Positions 45,225-55,081 of a DNA stretch of 64,000 nucleotides are shown piece by piece. The stretch comes from Colwellia sp. RSH04 (lineage in GTDB: Bacteria > Pseudomonadota > Gammaproteobacteria > Enterobacterales > Alteromonadaceae). The position numbers were made by a program, and so were the translations under genes. The notes beneath the pieces were generated by a model. The model was not told the origin of the DNA. It was given only the letters and a program-made list of their open reading frames with translations, and did no database searches. The stretch is taken from NCBI RefSeq assembly GCF_003545765.1, contig NZ_QXIO01000004.1:186001-250000 (forward strand). The letters run 5' to 3'. Each line of letters starts with the position of its first letter. The first letter of the stretch is position 1.

Positions 45225-47288
45225 ATGAAATTGAAGATGAAATCAATTAAGCAAGCGCTAGCATTAGGTCTAGGTTTACTTAGTTACTCTGCTATAGCTG
45301 CTGACAAGACCATTACTGCTGAAAACTTAGCGACCTTACAAAGTGTCGGTCAAGTGCAAGTAAGCCCTGACGGTGAAAGTATCGCTTTTACTCGCTCTGT
45401 ACCACGCGAAATTTACGTTGAAAAAGACGGCAAAAACTGGGGTGAACTCTATATTGTTGATGACGAGGGTGTTGAACGCCCTTTCATTACAGGTAAAGTA
45501 AATATTCGTAATATACAGTGGTCACATGATGGCGCTTTTATTTACTTTTTAGCGAAAATGAAAGGAGATAAATACACAGCTTTATATCAAATCGCCTCAG
45601 ATGGTGGTCAAGCACAAAAGCTTATTGGCTTAAAAAACACGAGTGTTAACTACTACACACTAAGTGAAGATAATAAACATGTCGCTATTTTAGCGAAAAA
45701 AGCGAAAGACAAGTCAATTAAAAAGCTGAAAGATCTTGGTTTTAAAGCCGAAGTCTATGAAGAAGACTTAACTAATCAATTCCTTTATGTGGTTGATCTC
45801 GCTAAAGCTGATAAGCCTCTTACACCAACAGCATGGGATATTAAAGATTACGTTTCAGACGTGCACTTTTCTCCATCTGGAAAAAATTTACTCGTTAAAA
45901 CTCAACCTAGTGCTTTGATCGATGACAAATACATGCGCTCTCAGTGGCATTTAGTTGATATTGATAACCAAAAAGTGACTACTTCTTTTGCAACCGAAGG
46001 AAAGCTTGGCGCTGCTGAGTTCTCACATGATGGTAAATACATTGCTATTTTAGGTGCTCAAGACAAGCATGATCCTGCAACGGGTCGACTTTATATCGCT
46101 GAAACTAAAACAGGTAAAGTGAAAGAGTGGTTACCAAACTTCATGGGACATGTTAGCGATATAGAATGGGCTAACAAGCGTAATGAATTATACTTCATTG
46201 GTAATATTGGCACTCAATCTATTGTAGCCAAAATTAAAGCAAGCCTGACTAACTACAAAACAGTCGTTAAAGGCGGTAAGTTTATTGCTGGTAACCTAAG
46301 TATTTCAGACTCTGACAAAACAGTTGCCTTAAAAGGTAATACTGCGATGCACCCTAATGAAGTGTTTATGTTACGCGGTAAGAAAACAACCCGTTTAACA
46401 GATTCAAATGAATGGTTAAACGACGTAAAATTTGCTAAACAAGAAAGCATTACCATTAAAGCACGCGATGGCATAGAAATTGGCGGCGTACTTGTTTACC
46501 CACTTGATCACGAAGAAGGCAAACGTTACCCATTAATTATGTCTGTTCATGGTGGCCCTGAAAGCCATGATAAAGATGGTTGGTTAACGGCTTATTCTCG
46601 CCCTGGTCAACTTGGTGCAGCGAACGGTTATGCTGTTTTCTACCCTAATTACCGAGGTAGTACAGGTAAAGGGGTTGACTACTCTAAACTCGGTCAAAAT
46701 GATTACGCAGGTAAAGAATTCGATGATTTAGTAGATTTAAAGAATCATCTAGTGAATATCGGCTTAGTTGACATGAAAAAAGTAGGTATTACTGGAGGTT
46801 CATACGGTGGTTACGCTTCAGCCTGGGGCGCAACAAAACTAACAGAGCATTTCGCAGCCAGTGTTATGTTTGTTGGTATTTCTAACCAACTGTCTAAGTT
46901 TGGTACTACTGATATTTCAAATGAAATGCACTTAGTTCATGCTCGTTCTTACCCTTGGGAAAAGTGGCAGTGGTATTTAGAACGCAGCCCTATTTACTGG
47001 GTTGGCCAATCTAAAACCCCTTTACTTATTATGCACGGTAAAGAAGATCCACGTGTACACCCTTCACAATCTATGGAACTATACCGCTACATGAAAGTAC
47101 GTGGTAAAACGGTTCGTTTAGTTTATTACCCAGGTGAAGGCCATGGTAACCGCAAAGCAGCCGCAAAATACGACTACAGTTTACGTTTAATGCGCTGGAT
47201 GGATCATTACCTGAAGAATGATGGTAAAGAGATGCCTGCTCATGAACTACCGCATGCTGATAACTTAAAAGCGAAAAAAGAAAGCTAA
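45225..47288 (+). CDS. Secreted S9 family prolyl oligopeptidase
   Basis: A 687-residue exported serine peptidase. The signal peptide (about residues 1-25) ends SYSAIAA. Residues 40 to about 400 have the repeats of a beta-propeller (VSPDGESIAFTRS, WSHDGAFIYFLAK, FSHDGKYIAILGA). The C-terminal alpha/beta hydrolase domain has the nucleophile serine in GITGGSYGGYAS, the Asp in MHGKEDPRVHPSQS and the His in GEGHGNRK. Such enzymes cut short peptides after proline or other residues outside the cytoplasm. A terminator follows 25 bases after the stop. Confidence 0.92.
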   Translation: MKLKMKSIKQALALGLGLLSYSAIAADKTITAENLATLQSVGQVQVSPDGESIAFTRSVPREIYVEKDGKNWGELYIVDDEGVERPFITGKVNIRNIQWSHDGAFIYFLAKMKGDKYTALYQIASDGGQAQKLIGLKNTSVNYYTLSEDNKHVAILAKKAKDKSIKKLKDLGFKAEVYEEDLTNQFLYVVDLAKADKPLTPTAWDIKDYVSDVHFSPSGKNLLVKTQPSALIDDKYMRSQWHLVDIDNQKVTTSFATEGKLGAAEFSHDGKYIAILGAQDKHDPATGRLYIAETKTGKVKEWLPNFMGHVSDIEWANKRNELYFIGNIGTQSIVAKIKASLTNYKTVVKGGKFIAGNLSISDSDKTVALKGNTAMHPNEVFMLRGKKTTRLTDSNEWLNDVKFAKQESITIKARDGIEIGGVLVYPLDHEEGKRYPLIMSVHGGPESHDKDGWLTAYSRPGQLGAANGYAVFYPNYRGSTGKGVDYSKLGQNDYAGKEFDDLVDLKNHLVNIGLVDMKKVGITGGSYGGYASAWGATKLTEHFAASVMFVGISNQLSKFGTTDISNEMHLVHARSYPWEKWQWYLERSPIYWVGQSKTPLLIMHGKEDPRVHPSQSMELYRYMKVRGKTVRLVYYPGEGHGNRKAAAKYDYSLRLMRWMDHYLKNDGKEMPAHELPHADNLKAKKES

Positions 47289-47313
47289 TTGAGTCTAGTT
47301 AGGTAATTAGAGT

Positions 47314-47342
47314 AAAAAAAGCTGTCTTTGACGGCTTTTTTT
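47314..47342 (+). terminator. Rho-independent terminator of the S9 peptidase gene
   Basis: AAAAAAAGCTGTC (47314-47326), a TTT loop, and GACGGCTTTTTTT (47330-47342), one wobble pair. Confidence 0.88.
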
Positions 47343-47460
47343 ATGCCTTATCAGTGGCAATATATCGCTACGAACATACGTGCAATTAACATCGTAAAAT
47401 TGCGTATAAAAATAAATTAGCATATGCTTCAGCATCTTATAAATCAGCTGATCATATTTT

Positions 47461-48720
47461 ATGTTTAAATCTCTTTTACCATTGTGCCTAGTACTTCTTT
47501 CCATCACCAACGCATTTGGCAGTATGCTTGGAGAACGTATCACGCTTGATTCTCGTACTTTAAAAGAAGAAAGAACACTACAGATTCTTTTACCTGAAAA
47601 TTATCAAGCAAATAAATCCGCGACTTATCCTGTTATTTACTTGCTAGATGGTGATTATAATTTTAATGCTGTAGCTGGTATGCTTGATTTACTCGCCAAT
47701 AAAGGTCAACGTATTCCTGATGTCATCCTCGTAGGCATTGCAGATAAAGGAACACAAAGTTATCGCACCTATATGACACCTAACTCAATACCTACCCTGC
47801 ACGATAAAAATGTTAACGGGCAAGCCAATACCTTTTTATCTTACCTTGTTGATGAAGTTAAGCCGTATATAGAAAAAAAATATAGAGCAGCACAACATAC
47901 CACGATTGTCGGTCATTCTATGGGGGGATTATTTGTTTTAAATGCCCTTATAGAAAACCCAGCATCTTTTACTAATTACGTAGCGATCAGTCCATCAGTG
48001 TGGCTGGCTGACAATGCTATTGTTAAACAAGCGCAAACAAATTTATCAGTCAACGCTGAACAACCTGTTTCATTATTTCTTTCTTTGGGTGATGAAACTC
48101 AAATGGGGCAATATGACTTTATTAACTTACTTGATTTAACACAGCCAGATCACTTAACGTGGTCATTTACTCATTACCCTGATGAAAACCACAACTCTGT
48201 TGGTATTATTTCTTTAAGAGATAGTTTAAAAACAATATTTAATGGTTGGTACTTACCTGAAAAGCATTTAAAGGCGATGAAATCAGCAAATGACATCGTT
48301 GCACATTATCAGCAAGTGATGACCCGATCTTCCTTTGAACAAAGCATCCCTAGCGCCAGCATCAAAGCAATGGTGCGAAAACACTATCGCCAGAAAAAAG
48401 AACAAGATTTACCTGCTTTTATTGACTACGCAAGTAAAGCACTCCCTGAAAGTAAGCGTTCACTTATTGCAATGCAAGCAAGCTATGCTGGTCATTTTGA
48501 CTCACCAAAAACGGAACTTGCATTATTAAAAGCCGTAGAAGTTGAATTTAAGCATAATATTGAACATATCAAAAGTATTGCTAGTGTATATGAGAAACTA
48601 GGCGATACCAAAACGGCACATCATTACTATCAACGTGCACTTGTTGTCGCCTTGCAACAAAAGGCGCAACAATGGCAACTCAATATTATCAATGCGAAAA
48701 TAAGCGCAACAAACACATAA
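47461..48720 (+). CDS. Secreted esterase-fold hydrolase with C-terminal helical repeats
   Basis: A 419-residue protein with a signal peptide (about residues 1-20) and an esterase-D/Fes-type alpha/beta hydrolase domain to about residue 265: PVIYLLDGDYNF, the nucleophile elbow VGHSMGGLFVLNAL and a late DENHNSVGI that may hold the catalytic His. The last 130 residues look like TPR-type helices (EKLGDTKTAHHYYQRALVVA). Similar proteins in Alteromonadales are annotated as esterases of unknown substrate. The start has no clear ribosome binding site. Confidence 0.82.
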   Translation: MFKSLLPLCLVLLSITNAFGSMLGERITLDSRTLKEERTLQILLPENYQANKSATYPVIYLLDGDYNFNAVAGMLDLLANKGQRIPDVILVGIADKGTQSYRTYMTPNSIPTLHDKNVNGQANTFLSYLVDEVKPYIEKKYRAAQHTTIVGHSMGGLFVLNALIENPASFTNYVAISPSVWLADNAIVKQAQTNLSVNAEQPVSLFLSLGDETQMGQYDFINLLDLTQPDHLTWSFTHYPDENHNSVGIISLRDSLKTIFNGWYLPEKHLKAMKSANDIVAHYQQVMTRSSFEQSIPSASIKAMVRKHYRQKKEQDLPAFIDYASKALPESKRSLIAMQASYAGHFDSPKTELALLKAVEVEFKHNIEHIKSIASVYEKLGDTKTAHHYYQRALVVALQQKAQQWQLNIINAKISATNT

Positions 48721-48732
48721 CCACGCTACACT

Positions 48733-48762
48733 AGCTCAGGCCTATTTTGGCCTTAGCTACTT
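48733..48762 (+). terminator. Terminator of the esterase gene
   Basis: AGCTCAGGCC (48733-48742), loop TATTTT, GGCCTTAGCT (48749-48758) and a short T-rich tail; one mismatch in the stem. Confidence 0.7.
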
Positions 48763-48876
48763 TTCTTCCGAATAATTTCTTTACGCTGGGATAACTTTAA
48801 TCGCGTTTCAATACAAACTAAATGCACCTATCAAAGTGATTAAACATTTTCCCCTCTATATCTTGGTGAATATTTC

Positions 48877-48892
48877 ACCGACTAAAGTCTAC
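48877..48892 (+). promoter_or_regulatory. Candidate CrbR-type operator 3
   Basis: ACCGACT-AA-AGTCTAC matches the 7-2-7 pattern of the sites at 38841 and 38956. Centre 33 bp from operator 4, about three helical turns, same face of the DNA. Confidence 0.4.
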
Positions 48893-48909
48893 ATACTAAA
48901 CAACTGAAT

Positions 48910-48925
48910 TTAGACTTAGGTCTAA
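48910..48925 (+). promoter_or_regulatory. Candidate CrbR-type operator 4
   Basis: TTAGACT-TA-GGTCTAA, the best of the four palindromes (complete outer arms, one inner mismatch). Confidence 0.45.
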
Positions 48926-49164
48926 TACCTTTTGCACACTTTTAGCTCTAACTTATTAACTCGAAAGTAGATTAAATAAAAATGAAGCTAACTTTCTAAT
49001 AGCGTATTAATAATTTGTCGCTAAATAAAAAGAAGAGACACAAAGATCTTTAGACAAGTTATTCGCAATAGAAAACAAATATGAAGCAACAATAATAATC
49101 AAGCCATTGGATACTACGTAGCTTACATCGCAGTGACCATCGGTTTATTAAATGGGGAAAAGCA

Positions 49165-50196
49165 ATGTTTAAAATGAAAAAACTATTACTCGCTACTGGT
49201 CTTCTTGCAATGACTGGTGCAGCTAATGCGGGTTACACCATTGATTTAGGCGACGACAACAAACTATCTTTTGGTGGTTTTATTAAAATTGATGCACGTT
49301 ACGTAGACGGTACCGTTGGTTATAAAGACTTTTGGACAGGTTCAGGTACACCTGTTGCCGATTCTTCACAATTAAAACTGTTCGCCAATGAAACTCGTTT
49401 TAACACTAAATATGTACATGGCGATGTTACAGGTTTTATTGAGATGGATTTTTACGGCGGGGGCGGTAATGAAGTTATCTCTAACTCTGTTCATCCAAGA
49501 TTACGTCATGCCTTTATTAAATACAAAAACGTGACTGTTGGTCAAACTTGGACAACCTTTATGAACACCAGCGCTCTAGCTGAAACAGCTGACTTTGGTG
49601 GTCCTATGGTAGGTGAAGCGTTCGTACGTAATACACAGGTTCGCTACACTATGGGTGGTTTACAGGTTTCTCTTGAGAACCCAGAATCATACGGTGGCGA
49701 TCCATCACAAGATTCATTACCCGATGTTATTGCTAAATACACCTTCAAAGGTGACTGGGGTAATGTGTCAGTTGCTGGTTTAGCCAGACAATTAAACACA
49801 ACTTTAGGTAATACTGAAACAGGAGCTGGTTTCTCTGTTGCAGGCCGGATTAAGACATTTGGTAAAAATGATGTACGCTTCCAATTACACGGAGGTAACA
49901 CTGGGCGTTACGTAGGTGTTGCGGCACAAAAAGATTTAGTCGGTGAAAATGCGGAAGAATCTATTTCATATATGGCGGCATATCGTCATTTCTGGTCAGA
50001 AAGCACTCGTAGTTCAGTATTCTACGGTAATATCTCAACGGATGAGAGCGATATCGACCACTCACATTACGGGGTAAACATTTTTACTAATGTTACAAAG
50101 CAGCTTTCATTTGGTGCTGAAGTAGGTCAGTTTGTTCAAGATGAATCAGATACTGATTCACTTTACTTACAATTCTCAGCAAAATACGTTTTATAG
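49165..50196 (+). CDS. DcaP-like outer-membrane porin
   Basis: A 343-residue outer-membrane channel. A signal peptide ending ANA precedes a short N-terminal stretch and a beta-barrel that ends in FSAKYVL. The sequence LSFGGFIKIDARYVDGTVGY near residue 34 and GFIEMDFYGGGG with RLRHAFIKYKNVTVGQTWTT are the usual DcaP-family marks. DcaP porins pass dicarboxylates and other small carboxylates, which fits the candidate operators shared with the acetate-type symporter. The ATG has GGGGA upstream. Two terminators follow. Confidence 0.87.
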   Translation: MFKMKKLLLATGLLAMTGAANAGYTIDLGDDNKLSFGGFIKIDARYVDGTVGYKDFWTGSGTPVADSSQLKLFANETRFNTKYVHGDVTGFIEMDFYGGGGNEVISNSVHPRLRHAFIKYKNVTVGQTWTTFMNTSALAETADFGGPMVGEAFVRNTQVRYTMGGLQVSLENPESYGGDPSQDSLPDVIAKYTFKGDWGNVSVAGLARQLNTTLGNTETGAGFSVAGRIKTFGKNDVRFQLHGGNTGRYVGVAAQKDLVGENAEESISYMAAYRHFWSESTRSSVFYGNISTDESDIDHSHYGVNIFTNVTKQLSFGAEVGQFVQDESDTDSLYLQFSAKYVL

Positions 50197-50230
50197 TGCT
50201 AGCAATAGTCACAACCATCTTGCGTTAGTT

Positions 50231-50253
50231 GACCTCTAATCGAGGTTGTTTTT
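50231..50253 (+). terminator. First porin terminator
   Basis: ACCTC-TAATC-GAGGT hairpin (50232-50246) followed by TGTTTTT. Confidence 0.7.
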
Positions 50254-50280
50254 GGGGAAGCATCTGCTTCCCCTTTTTTT
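50254..50280 (+). terminator. Second, strong porin terminator
   Basis: GGGGAAGCA (50254-50262), loop TC, TGCTTCCCC (50265-50273) and seven Ts. Confidence 0.95.
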
Positions 50281-50286
50281 ATGCAT

Positions 50287-50316
50287 AAAAAAAGCCAGTA
50301 GCATAAAGCTACTGGC
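50287..50316 (-). terminator. Minus-strand rho-independent terminator
   Basis: Perfect 9-bp stem GCCAGTAGC/GCTACTGGC with a five-base loop and seven Ts. It can end tex readthrough or the candidate small RNA. Confidence 0.93.
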
Positions 50317-50405
50317 ACCATCAAAAATTTTAAATCGATTGCTACAAAGAGTGACTTAGTGGCTATGTGTCCTGGAGCATAACCACTAAGTTACGAGCTT
50401 TGCTG
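50287..50405 (-). ncRNA. Candidate small RNA downstream of a Fur-box-like site
   Basis: A minus-strand transcript of about 119 nt is proposed. A TATACT hexamer (50417-50412) would start it near 50405. It then has a 12-bp hairpin (50394-50383 with 50362-50351, one mismatch; loop containing CTCCAGGACA) and ends in a strong intrinsic terminator, GCCAGTAGC-TTTAT-GCTACTGGC plus seven Ts (50316-50287). No open frame of note is present. The -35 is weak. The alternative is a 3' untranslated tail of tex. Confidence 0.45.
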
Positions 50406-50445
50406 TTAGCTAGTATAGTGAGAGAGCATTCACTTGCCCTAACCA

Positions 50446-50480
50446 ACAATACAAATGATAATGGTTATCATTTGTATTGT
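50446..50480. promoter_or_regulatory. Perfect 16-bp-arm palindrome matching a Fur box
   Basis: ACAATACAAATGATAA (50446-50461), TGG, TTATCATTTGTATTGT (50465-50480). The core TGATAAT-G-GTTATCA (50456-50470) differs by one base from the Fur 7-1-7 consensus TGATAATnATTATCA. No T-run follows on either strand, so it is unlikely to be a terminator. No iron gene is next to it. Confidence 0.65.
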
Positions 50481-50519
50481 CAACCTTGATTTTGACTATT
50501 ATTTTGTTTTATTTAAGGC

Positions 50520-52859
50520 TTACTTTTTTAACTTTGCAAATGCATCAGCAAACGCATTACCCATCGCTGCATTTTCAACTTTTTGTGGCTTACTTTTTCG
50601 TTGATTTGAACTATTATTCGCTTTCTTTGGGTTTGCTGATTTCTGTTTTGCCATGGTTGATTTACTTGATGTGCTTTTCGCTGTCGCCTTCTCATCTAAA
50701 CGCATGGTTAAACTAATACGTTTTCGCTCTACATCGACTTCAAGTACTTTCACTTTAACGATATCACCAGCCTTAACTACTTTGCGTGGGTCATCAACAA
50801 ACTTATCGGTTATGGACGAAATGTGTACTAACCCATCTTGATGAACGCCAACATCGACAAAAGCACCAAAATTAGCAACATTAGAGACGACACCTTCTAA
50901 TATCATACCTAGTTCCAGATCAGCGACTGTATTAACCCCGTCGGCGAATGTGGCAGTTTTAAATTCAGGTCTAGGGTCTCGATTAGGCTTTTCTAATTCG
51001 TTAATAATATCTTTAATAGTTACAGTACCAAACTCATCTGTTGCTAAAGAATTCACATCAATCTGGCTAAGTTTGTCATTATTAATGACTTCACTTAAAG
51101 ACAGATTTAACTGATTAATTATTTTTTCAACAATAGGATAGGTTTCTGGATGAACGCCTGATTGATCAAGGACATTATCGCCTTCAGTGATCCGAAGAAA
51201 CCCTGCAGCTTGCTCAAATGCTTTCGGGCCTAAACGTGCTACTTTTTTCAGTTGCTTTCTATTAGTAAAGCGACCGTGCTGATCACGAAAGCTAACAATA
51301 TTGTTCGCCATGGTTTTACTCAACCCTGAGACTCGAGTGAGTAACGCCGCAGAGGCACTGTTTAAATCTACGCCTACCGAATTTACACAATCTTCAATAA
51401 CATTATCTAAAGTTGCACTTAACTGGCTTTGACTAACATCGTGTTGATATTGCCCCACACCAATCGCTTTGGGATCTATCTTTACTAGCTCTGCTAACGG
51501 ATCTTGTAAGCGACGAGCAATTGAAACTGCGCCACGAAGAGAAACATCAAGCTCAGGAAATTCTAACGCAGCACTTTCCGAAGCAGAATATACCGATGCA
51601 CCAGCTTCACTCACCATAACTTTATTCGGCTTATTACCTTCTAATTGCGCTATCGCTTCTGCAACCAACTTATCACTTTCACGTGATCCTGTCCCATTAC
51701 CCACAGCAATAAGTTCAACTTTATGCTGTCGACAAATATTCACTAAGGTACGTACTGATTTATCCCAATGATTTTGCGGTGCATGAGGGAAGATAGTACT
51801 GGTGTGGAGTAATTTACCTGTTTGATCAACCACGGCAAGTTTACAACCTGTTCGTAATCCAGGATCTAAACCTAACGTTGATTTAGCGCCAGCAGGTGCT
51901 GCCATTAAAACATCATGCAAATTACCTGCGAATACCTTAATAGCCTCTGTCTCAGCTTGTTCACGTAATTGCGTTATTAATTCTGTCGATAAGCTAACAC
52001 TGAGTTTTGTTTTCCATGTCAGTTGCACAACTTTAGTTAAAAAATCTGCTGCTGCTTGCTTACTGAGTGTTAAGTGGAAGTGTTCTAAAATCAATTGTTC
52101 CGCACTAGAGTAACTATTACTTTCATTATGTGGGTCAACATTAATAGCAATCTGCAATACACCTTCATTACGCCCCCTTAACATGGCAAGTATCCGATGC
52201 GAAGGTACTGTTTTTAAAGGTTCACTGTGCTGAAAGTAATCTTTGAACTTGCTTGATTCACGTAATGACTCTTTACCTTTTAATACTTTACTCGTTAAAT
52301 GCGCTTGCTTTAATAGATGACGCCTTAATTTTTGCAGTAAATTTGCATCTTCAGCAAATTGCTCTGCCAAAATATAACTAGCTCCTTCAAGTACCGACTT
52401 TTCATCGCTATAACCCGCTTCTGCATTAAAATACTTTCTAGCTTCAATTTCTGGATTGAGTTGCCAATTCTTTAATAGTGCTTCAGCTAAGGGGGCAATT
52501 CCTGCTTCAATTGCCATTTTACCTTTGGTGCGTCGCTTCGGTTTAAAAGGTAGATACAAATCTTCAAGTCGGGTTTTATTGTCGGCTTGCTCTATTTGCT
52601 TCTCTAAGGCGTCCGTTAATTTATTTTGCTGCTTTATACTCGTTAAAATGACCTGCCGACGATCAGCTAACTCTCTTAAATACGTTAACCTCTGTGCCAA
52701 ATGACGTAAGTGATTATCATCTAAACCTTGCGTTACTTCTTTTCTGTAACGCGCAATAAAAGGTACAGTAGAGCCATCATCTAATAAATTAATCGCGGTA
52801 TTAATTTGTGTTGTTTTTACATTCAATTCTTGAGCAATTTGCTCAGCAATAGACACCAT
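50520..52859 (-). CDS. tex: Tex family RNA-binding transcription accessory protein
   Basis: A 779-residue conserved nucleic-acid-binding protein, essential or stress-related in various bacteria. Domain order: N-terminal helical region ([20 protein letters not shown] and [15 protein letters not shown]), a YqgF/RuvC-like nuclease-fold domain ([20 protein letters not shown] near residue 330), helix-hairpin-helix motifs ([20 protein letters not shown] near 500) and an S1 RNA-binding domain ([20 protein letters not shown] near 650), followed by a Lys/Ser-rich tail. It is divergent from greB, another transcription factor gene, with a 120-bp shared region. Confidence 0.95.
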   Translation of the reverse strand: MVSIAEQIAQELNVKTTQINTAINLLDDGSTVPFIARYRKEVTQGLDDNHLRHLAQRLTYLRELADRRQVILTSIKQQNKLTDALEKQIEQADNKTRLEDLYLPFKPKRRTKGKMAIEAGIAPLAEALLKNWQLNPEIEARKYFNAEAGYSDEKSVLEGASYILAEQFAEDANLLQKLRRHLLKQAHLTSKVLKGKESLRESSKFKDYFQHSEPLKTVPSHRILAMLRGRNEGVLQIAINVDPHNESNSYSSAEQLILEHFHLTLSKQAAADFLTKVVQLTWKTKLSVSLSTELITQLREQAETEAIKVFAGNLHDVLMAAPAGAKSTLGLDPGLRTGCKLAVVDQTGKLLHTSTIFPHAPQNHWDKSVRTLVNICRQHKVELIAVGNGTGSRESDKLVAEAIAQLEGNKPNKVMVSEAGASVYSASESAALEFPELDVSLRGAVSIARRLQDPLAELVKIDPKAIGVGQYQHDVSQSQLSATLDNVIEDCVNSVGVDLNSASAALLTRVSGLSKTMANNIVSFRDQHGRFTNRKQLKKVARLGPKAFEQAAGFLRITEGDNVLDQSGVHPETYPIVEKIINQLNLSLSEVINNDKLSQIDVNSLATDEFGTVTIKDIINELEKPNRDPRPEFKTATFADGVNTVADLELGMILEGVVSNVANFGAFVDVGVHQDGLVHISSITDKFVDDPRKVVKAGDIVKVKVLEVDVERKRISLTMRLDEKATAKSTSSKSTMAKQKSANPKKANNSSNQRKSKPQKVENAAMGNAFADAFAKLKK

Positions 52860-52979
52860 TGAGTGAACATTCCAATTTGATAAACTTCAATAGATAAATA
52901 ATATCAGAAAAGTAGTTTTCAACATATCGTTTGCTAATTTTGTTATCATTATTCCAATCATGATTGCCAAGACAAGTAA

Positions 52980-53465
52980 ATGAAACGTTCAAACTATATT
53001 ACCCGTGCAGGCTGGGATCGTTTAGATCAAGAATTAAAGTTTTTATGGAAAGATGAAAGACCTAAAATTACTCGCTCTGTCAGTGAAGCTGCCGCACAAG
53101 GTGATAGAAGCGAAAATGCTGAATACATTTATGGTAAGAAGCGTTTACGGGAAATAGACAGGCGTGTACGTTTCTTAGTGAAGCGTACTGAAGAGCTCAC
53201 TATTGTTTACCCCGATAAACAACAAGAAGGACGTGTTTTTTTTGGTGCTTGGGTTACCTTAGTGAATGAAGACGATAAAGAAGTCATCTATCGTCTTGTA
53301 GGTCCTGACGAGTGGGATGTAAAACGCGGTGAAATTAGTATCGATTCACCAATGGCGAGAGCCCTACTAGGCAAAGCCATTGACGATGAAGTAGTTGTAC
53401 AAACACCTGAAGGTGAGCGTGTGTTTGATATTATTGCTATTAACTATCAGCTTCCTGAAAAGTAA
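52980..53465 (+). CDS. greB: Transcription elongation factor GreB
   Basis: Restarts stalled RNA polymerase by stimulating cleavage of backtracked RNA. The 161 residues show the N-terminal coiled coil with the acidic tip (ITRSVSEAAAQGDRSENAEY) and KKRLREIDRRVRFLVKR, then the FKBP-like C-terminal domain (YRLVGPDEWDVKRGEISIDS and SPMARALLGK). Length and the basic patch fit GreB rather than GreA. Convergent with the TraF-like gene. Confidence 0.96.
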   Translation: MKRSNYITRAGWDRLDQELKFLWKDERPKITRSVSEAAAQGDRSENAEYIYGKKRLREIDRRVRFLVKRTEELTIVYPDKQQEGRVFFGAWVTLVNEDDKEVIYRLVGPDEWDVKRGEISIDSPMARALLGKAIDDEVVVQTPEGERVFDIIAINYQLPEK

Positions 53466-53488
53466 TCACTTAATTGTGATAAATGAAG

Positions 53489-54967
53489 CTAATAAGCAAA
53501 TTGTACACCTAAGCGCAGGTTTACTCCTCGTCTATATTTATCCCCATCAAGAGTTACTGTATCTAGCGTTGTTGCTACATCAAGGTTAATAAACTTCATG
53601 AAGGTTACCCCTGCATTTAAATAGCCTAAACTTGTGCCTGCTAAATTACGACTAAAGCCAAAGCGAGCACTAGGTAACCACCAGCTATCGGCGGCATATC
53701 CCGCTGTTACGGTTAACCATTGATATCTATCTCGCATAGGATCTTCTACAGGGTTTGCGTCAAGCTCTGCATGTAAGCTCCAATCACGCTGCTGGGTGAA
53801 AATGCCCGCCTCTAACTTAACCTGCCTTTGCATAGTAAATTCAGAGTGGTAATTTATTTTTTGAATAATTTTAGTTGAATTAAGCCTTTGGGTGTCTAAC
53901 TCTGGAAAAAGATAGGTTTTCTCAATAACATTTGTCATTGTTGCGCCTAATTGATAATTTGGAGCCGCCCAAGTAACCCCCATATCAAAATCAAAACCAT
54001 TTTTATAAACGTAATTCGCATTTTTAATATCGTCAAAAATAGCTTCAGAATCCGTAATTTCACCTAATCTTGCGCTGACATTGGTTAAACCAACACGATA
54101 AAATATCGGTTTAACTCCCCAGTAGAGTGCGCCCGCCTCAGATTCAAATGCTTTTTTACTATATGCTAACGAGAATTGTGCAATTTTAGTGGATTTTACC
54201 AATAACATGCTGTCGTTATCTATGTTCAGTTTTACTTTATGGTTAGCCGGGTTGTAATATAAATAAACGCCACCAGAAAGGTCTAATTTTTGAATAGGAT
54301 CTGTTTCGTCAAACTCAGGGATTGTCTTTAAGGCTTCAAGTGCTTGATCACTATTAAAATCTATTTCTTCAAATAAACCAACAACTTTAGCGTTACCTTT
54401 TAACCCCATCCCCATTAATAAGGTGCCACCGTATAAATCTTCATTCAAGACAAAACTAGCATTACCTGTTGCTTCAGCTTTACCATAACCTTCAGAGGCA
54501 ATTAATGCTAACAATCCAGCAGTGTTAACCACTTTGCCTTTTAACGCATCTAATCTATCTGCAAGCTCTGGGTATTTTATTAATAAATCATCCCAAGGAT
54601 TATCTTCAATAGGGTTTTCAGGTGTCGGTGGTGCAGGAAGAGTGGTGCCACCATCAGCAGGTGGTTTAAAAGAGTTAGAAATTTCGTCTATTTTGGCAAA
54701 TAGTTCATCCAAATTACCATATTCCAGTCCAGCACCGATTTCTACAGCACCACCAATCATTACATGGGGATCTTTGCGTTCGACGATTAATGCCGCTGAC
54801 GCTGGGTTGCCAGCATTTGATAGCGCTTTTTGTGAATAATTTAAACTAGCACTTCTAGGTTGTATATCAGCCCATACCGTTGTAGCACTAAAATTAATCA
54901 TGGCTATAGCAGTTAATTTTATAACACTGTATTTATTGAATTTTTTTAGCGACATTAAAGGCTTCAC
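53489..54967 (-). CDS. TraF-like (PF13729-type) outer-membrane protein
   Basis: A 492-residue exported protein of the family annotated as conjugal transfer protein TraF, which looks like an outer-membrane beta-barrel related to FadL-type proteins rather than the F-plasmid thioredoxin TraF. The N terminus has a signal (ending VWA) followed by RSASLNYSQKALSNAGNPAS, typical of the family; the C-terminal half is beta-rich and ends NLRLGVQFAY, a barrel-like end. The start GTG 54967 has GAGAG upstream; ATG 54955 is an alternative. No conjugation genes are nearby, so the name should not be taken as function. Confidence 0.78.
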   Translation of the reverse strand: MKPLMSLKKFNKYSVIKLTAIAMINFSATTVWADIQPRSASLNYSQKALSNAGNPASAALIVERKDPHVMIGGAVEIGAGLEYGNLDELFAKIDEISNSFKPPADGGTTLPAPPTPENPIEDNPWDDLLIKYPELADRLDALKGKVVNTAGLLALIASEGYGKAEATGNASFVLNEDLYGGTLLMGMGLKGNAKVVGLFEEIDFNSDQALEALKTIPEFDETDPIQKLDLSGGVYLYYNPANHKVKLNIDNDSMLLVKSTKIAQFSLAYSKKAFESEAGALYWGVKPIFYRVGLTNVSARLGEITDSEAIFDDIKNANYVYKNGFDFDMGVTWAAPNYQLGATMTNVIEKTYLFPELDTQRLNSTKIIQKINYHSEFTMQRQVKLEAGIFTQQRDWSLHAELDANPVEDPMRDRYQWLTVTAGYAADSWWLPSARFGFSRNLAGTSLGYLNAGVTFMKFINLDVATTLDTVTLDGDKYRRGVNLRLGVQFAY

Positions 54968-55081
54968 GGTTCACTCTCTCGTACTAGTACTCGTTTATTA
55001 TTTCATTATCGCGATGTTTTGCTTACAACTCAATCAGATTCCTACAATTTAACAAAGCAATAACATATGTTACTACTGCAT

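Larger units (their letters stand above)
48721..49164. other. Porin upstream region with terminator and candidate operators
   Basis: About 444 bases. It holds the esterase terminator (48733-48758) and two 7-2-7 palindromes (48877-48892 and 48910-48925). The remaining 240 bases before the porin are AT-rich, with no gene, as expected of a long regulated porin leader. Confidence 0.6.

Noticed and set aside
48895..49164. Small genes in the 5' region of the porin
   Set aside because: Only very short frames without ribosome binding sites; the region is better explained as a regulated leader.
53489..54967. Conjugation locus suggested by the TraF name
   Set aside because: The protein is an outer-membrane barrel-like family misnamed TraF; no relaxase, pilus or coupling-protein genes are present.
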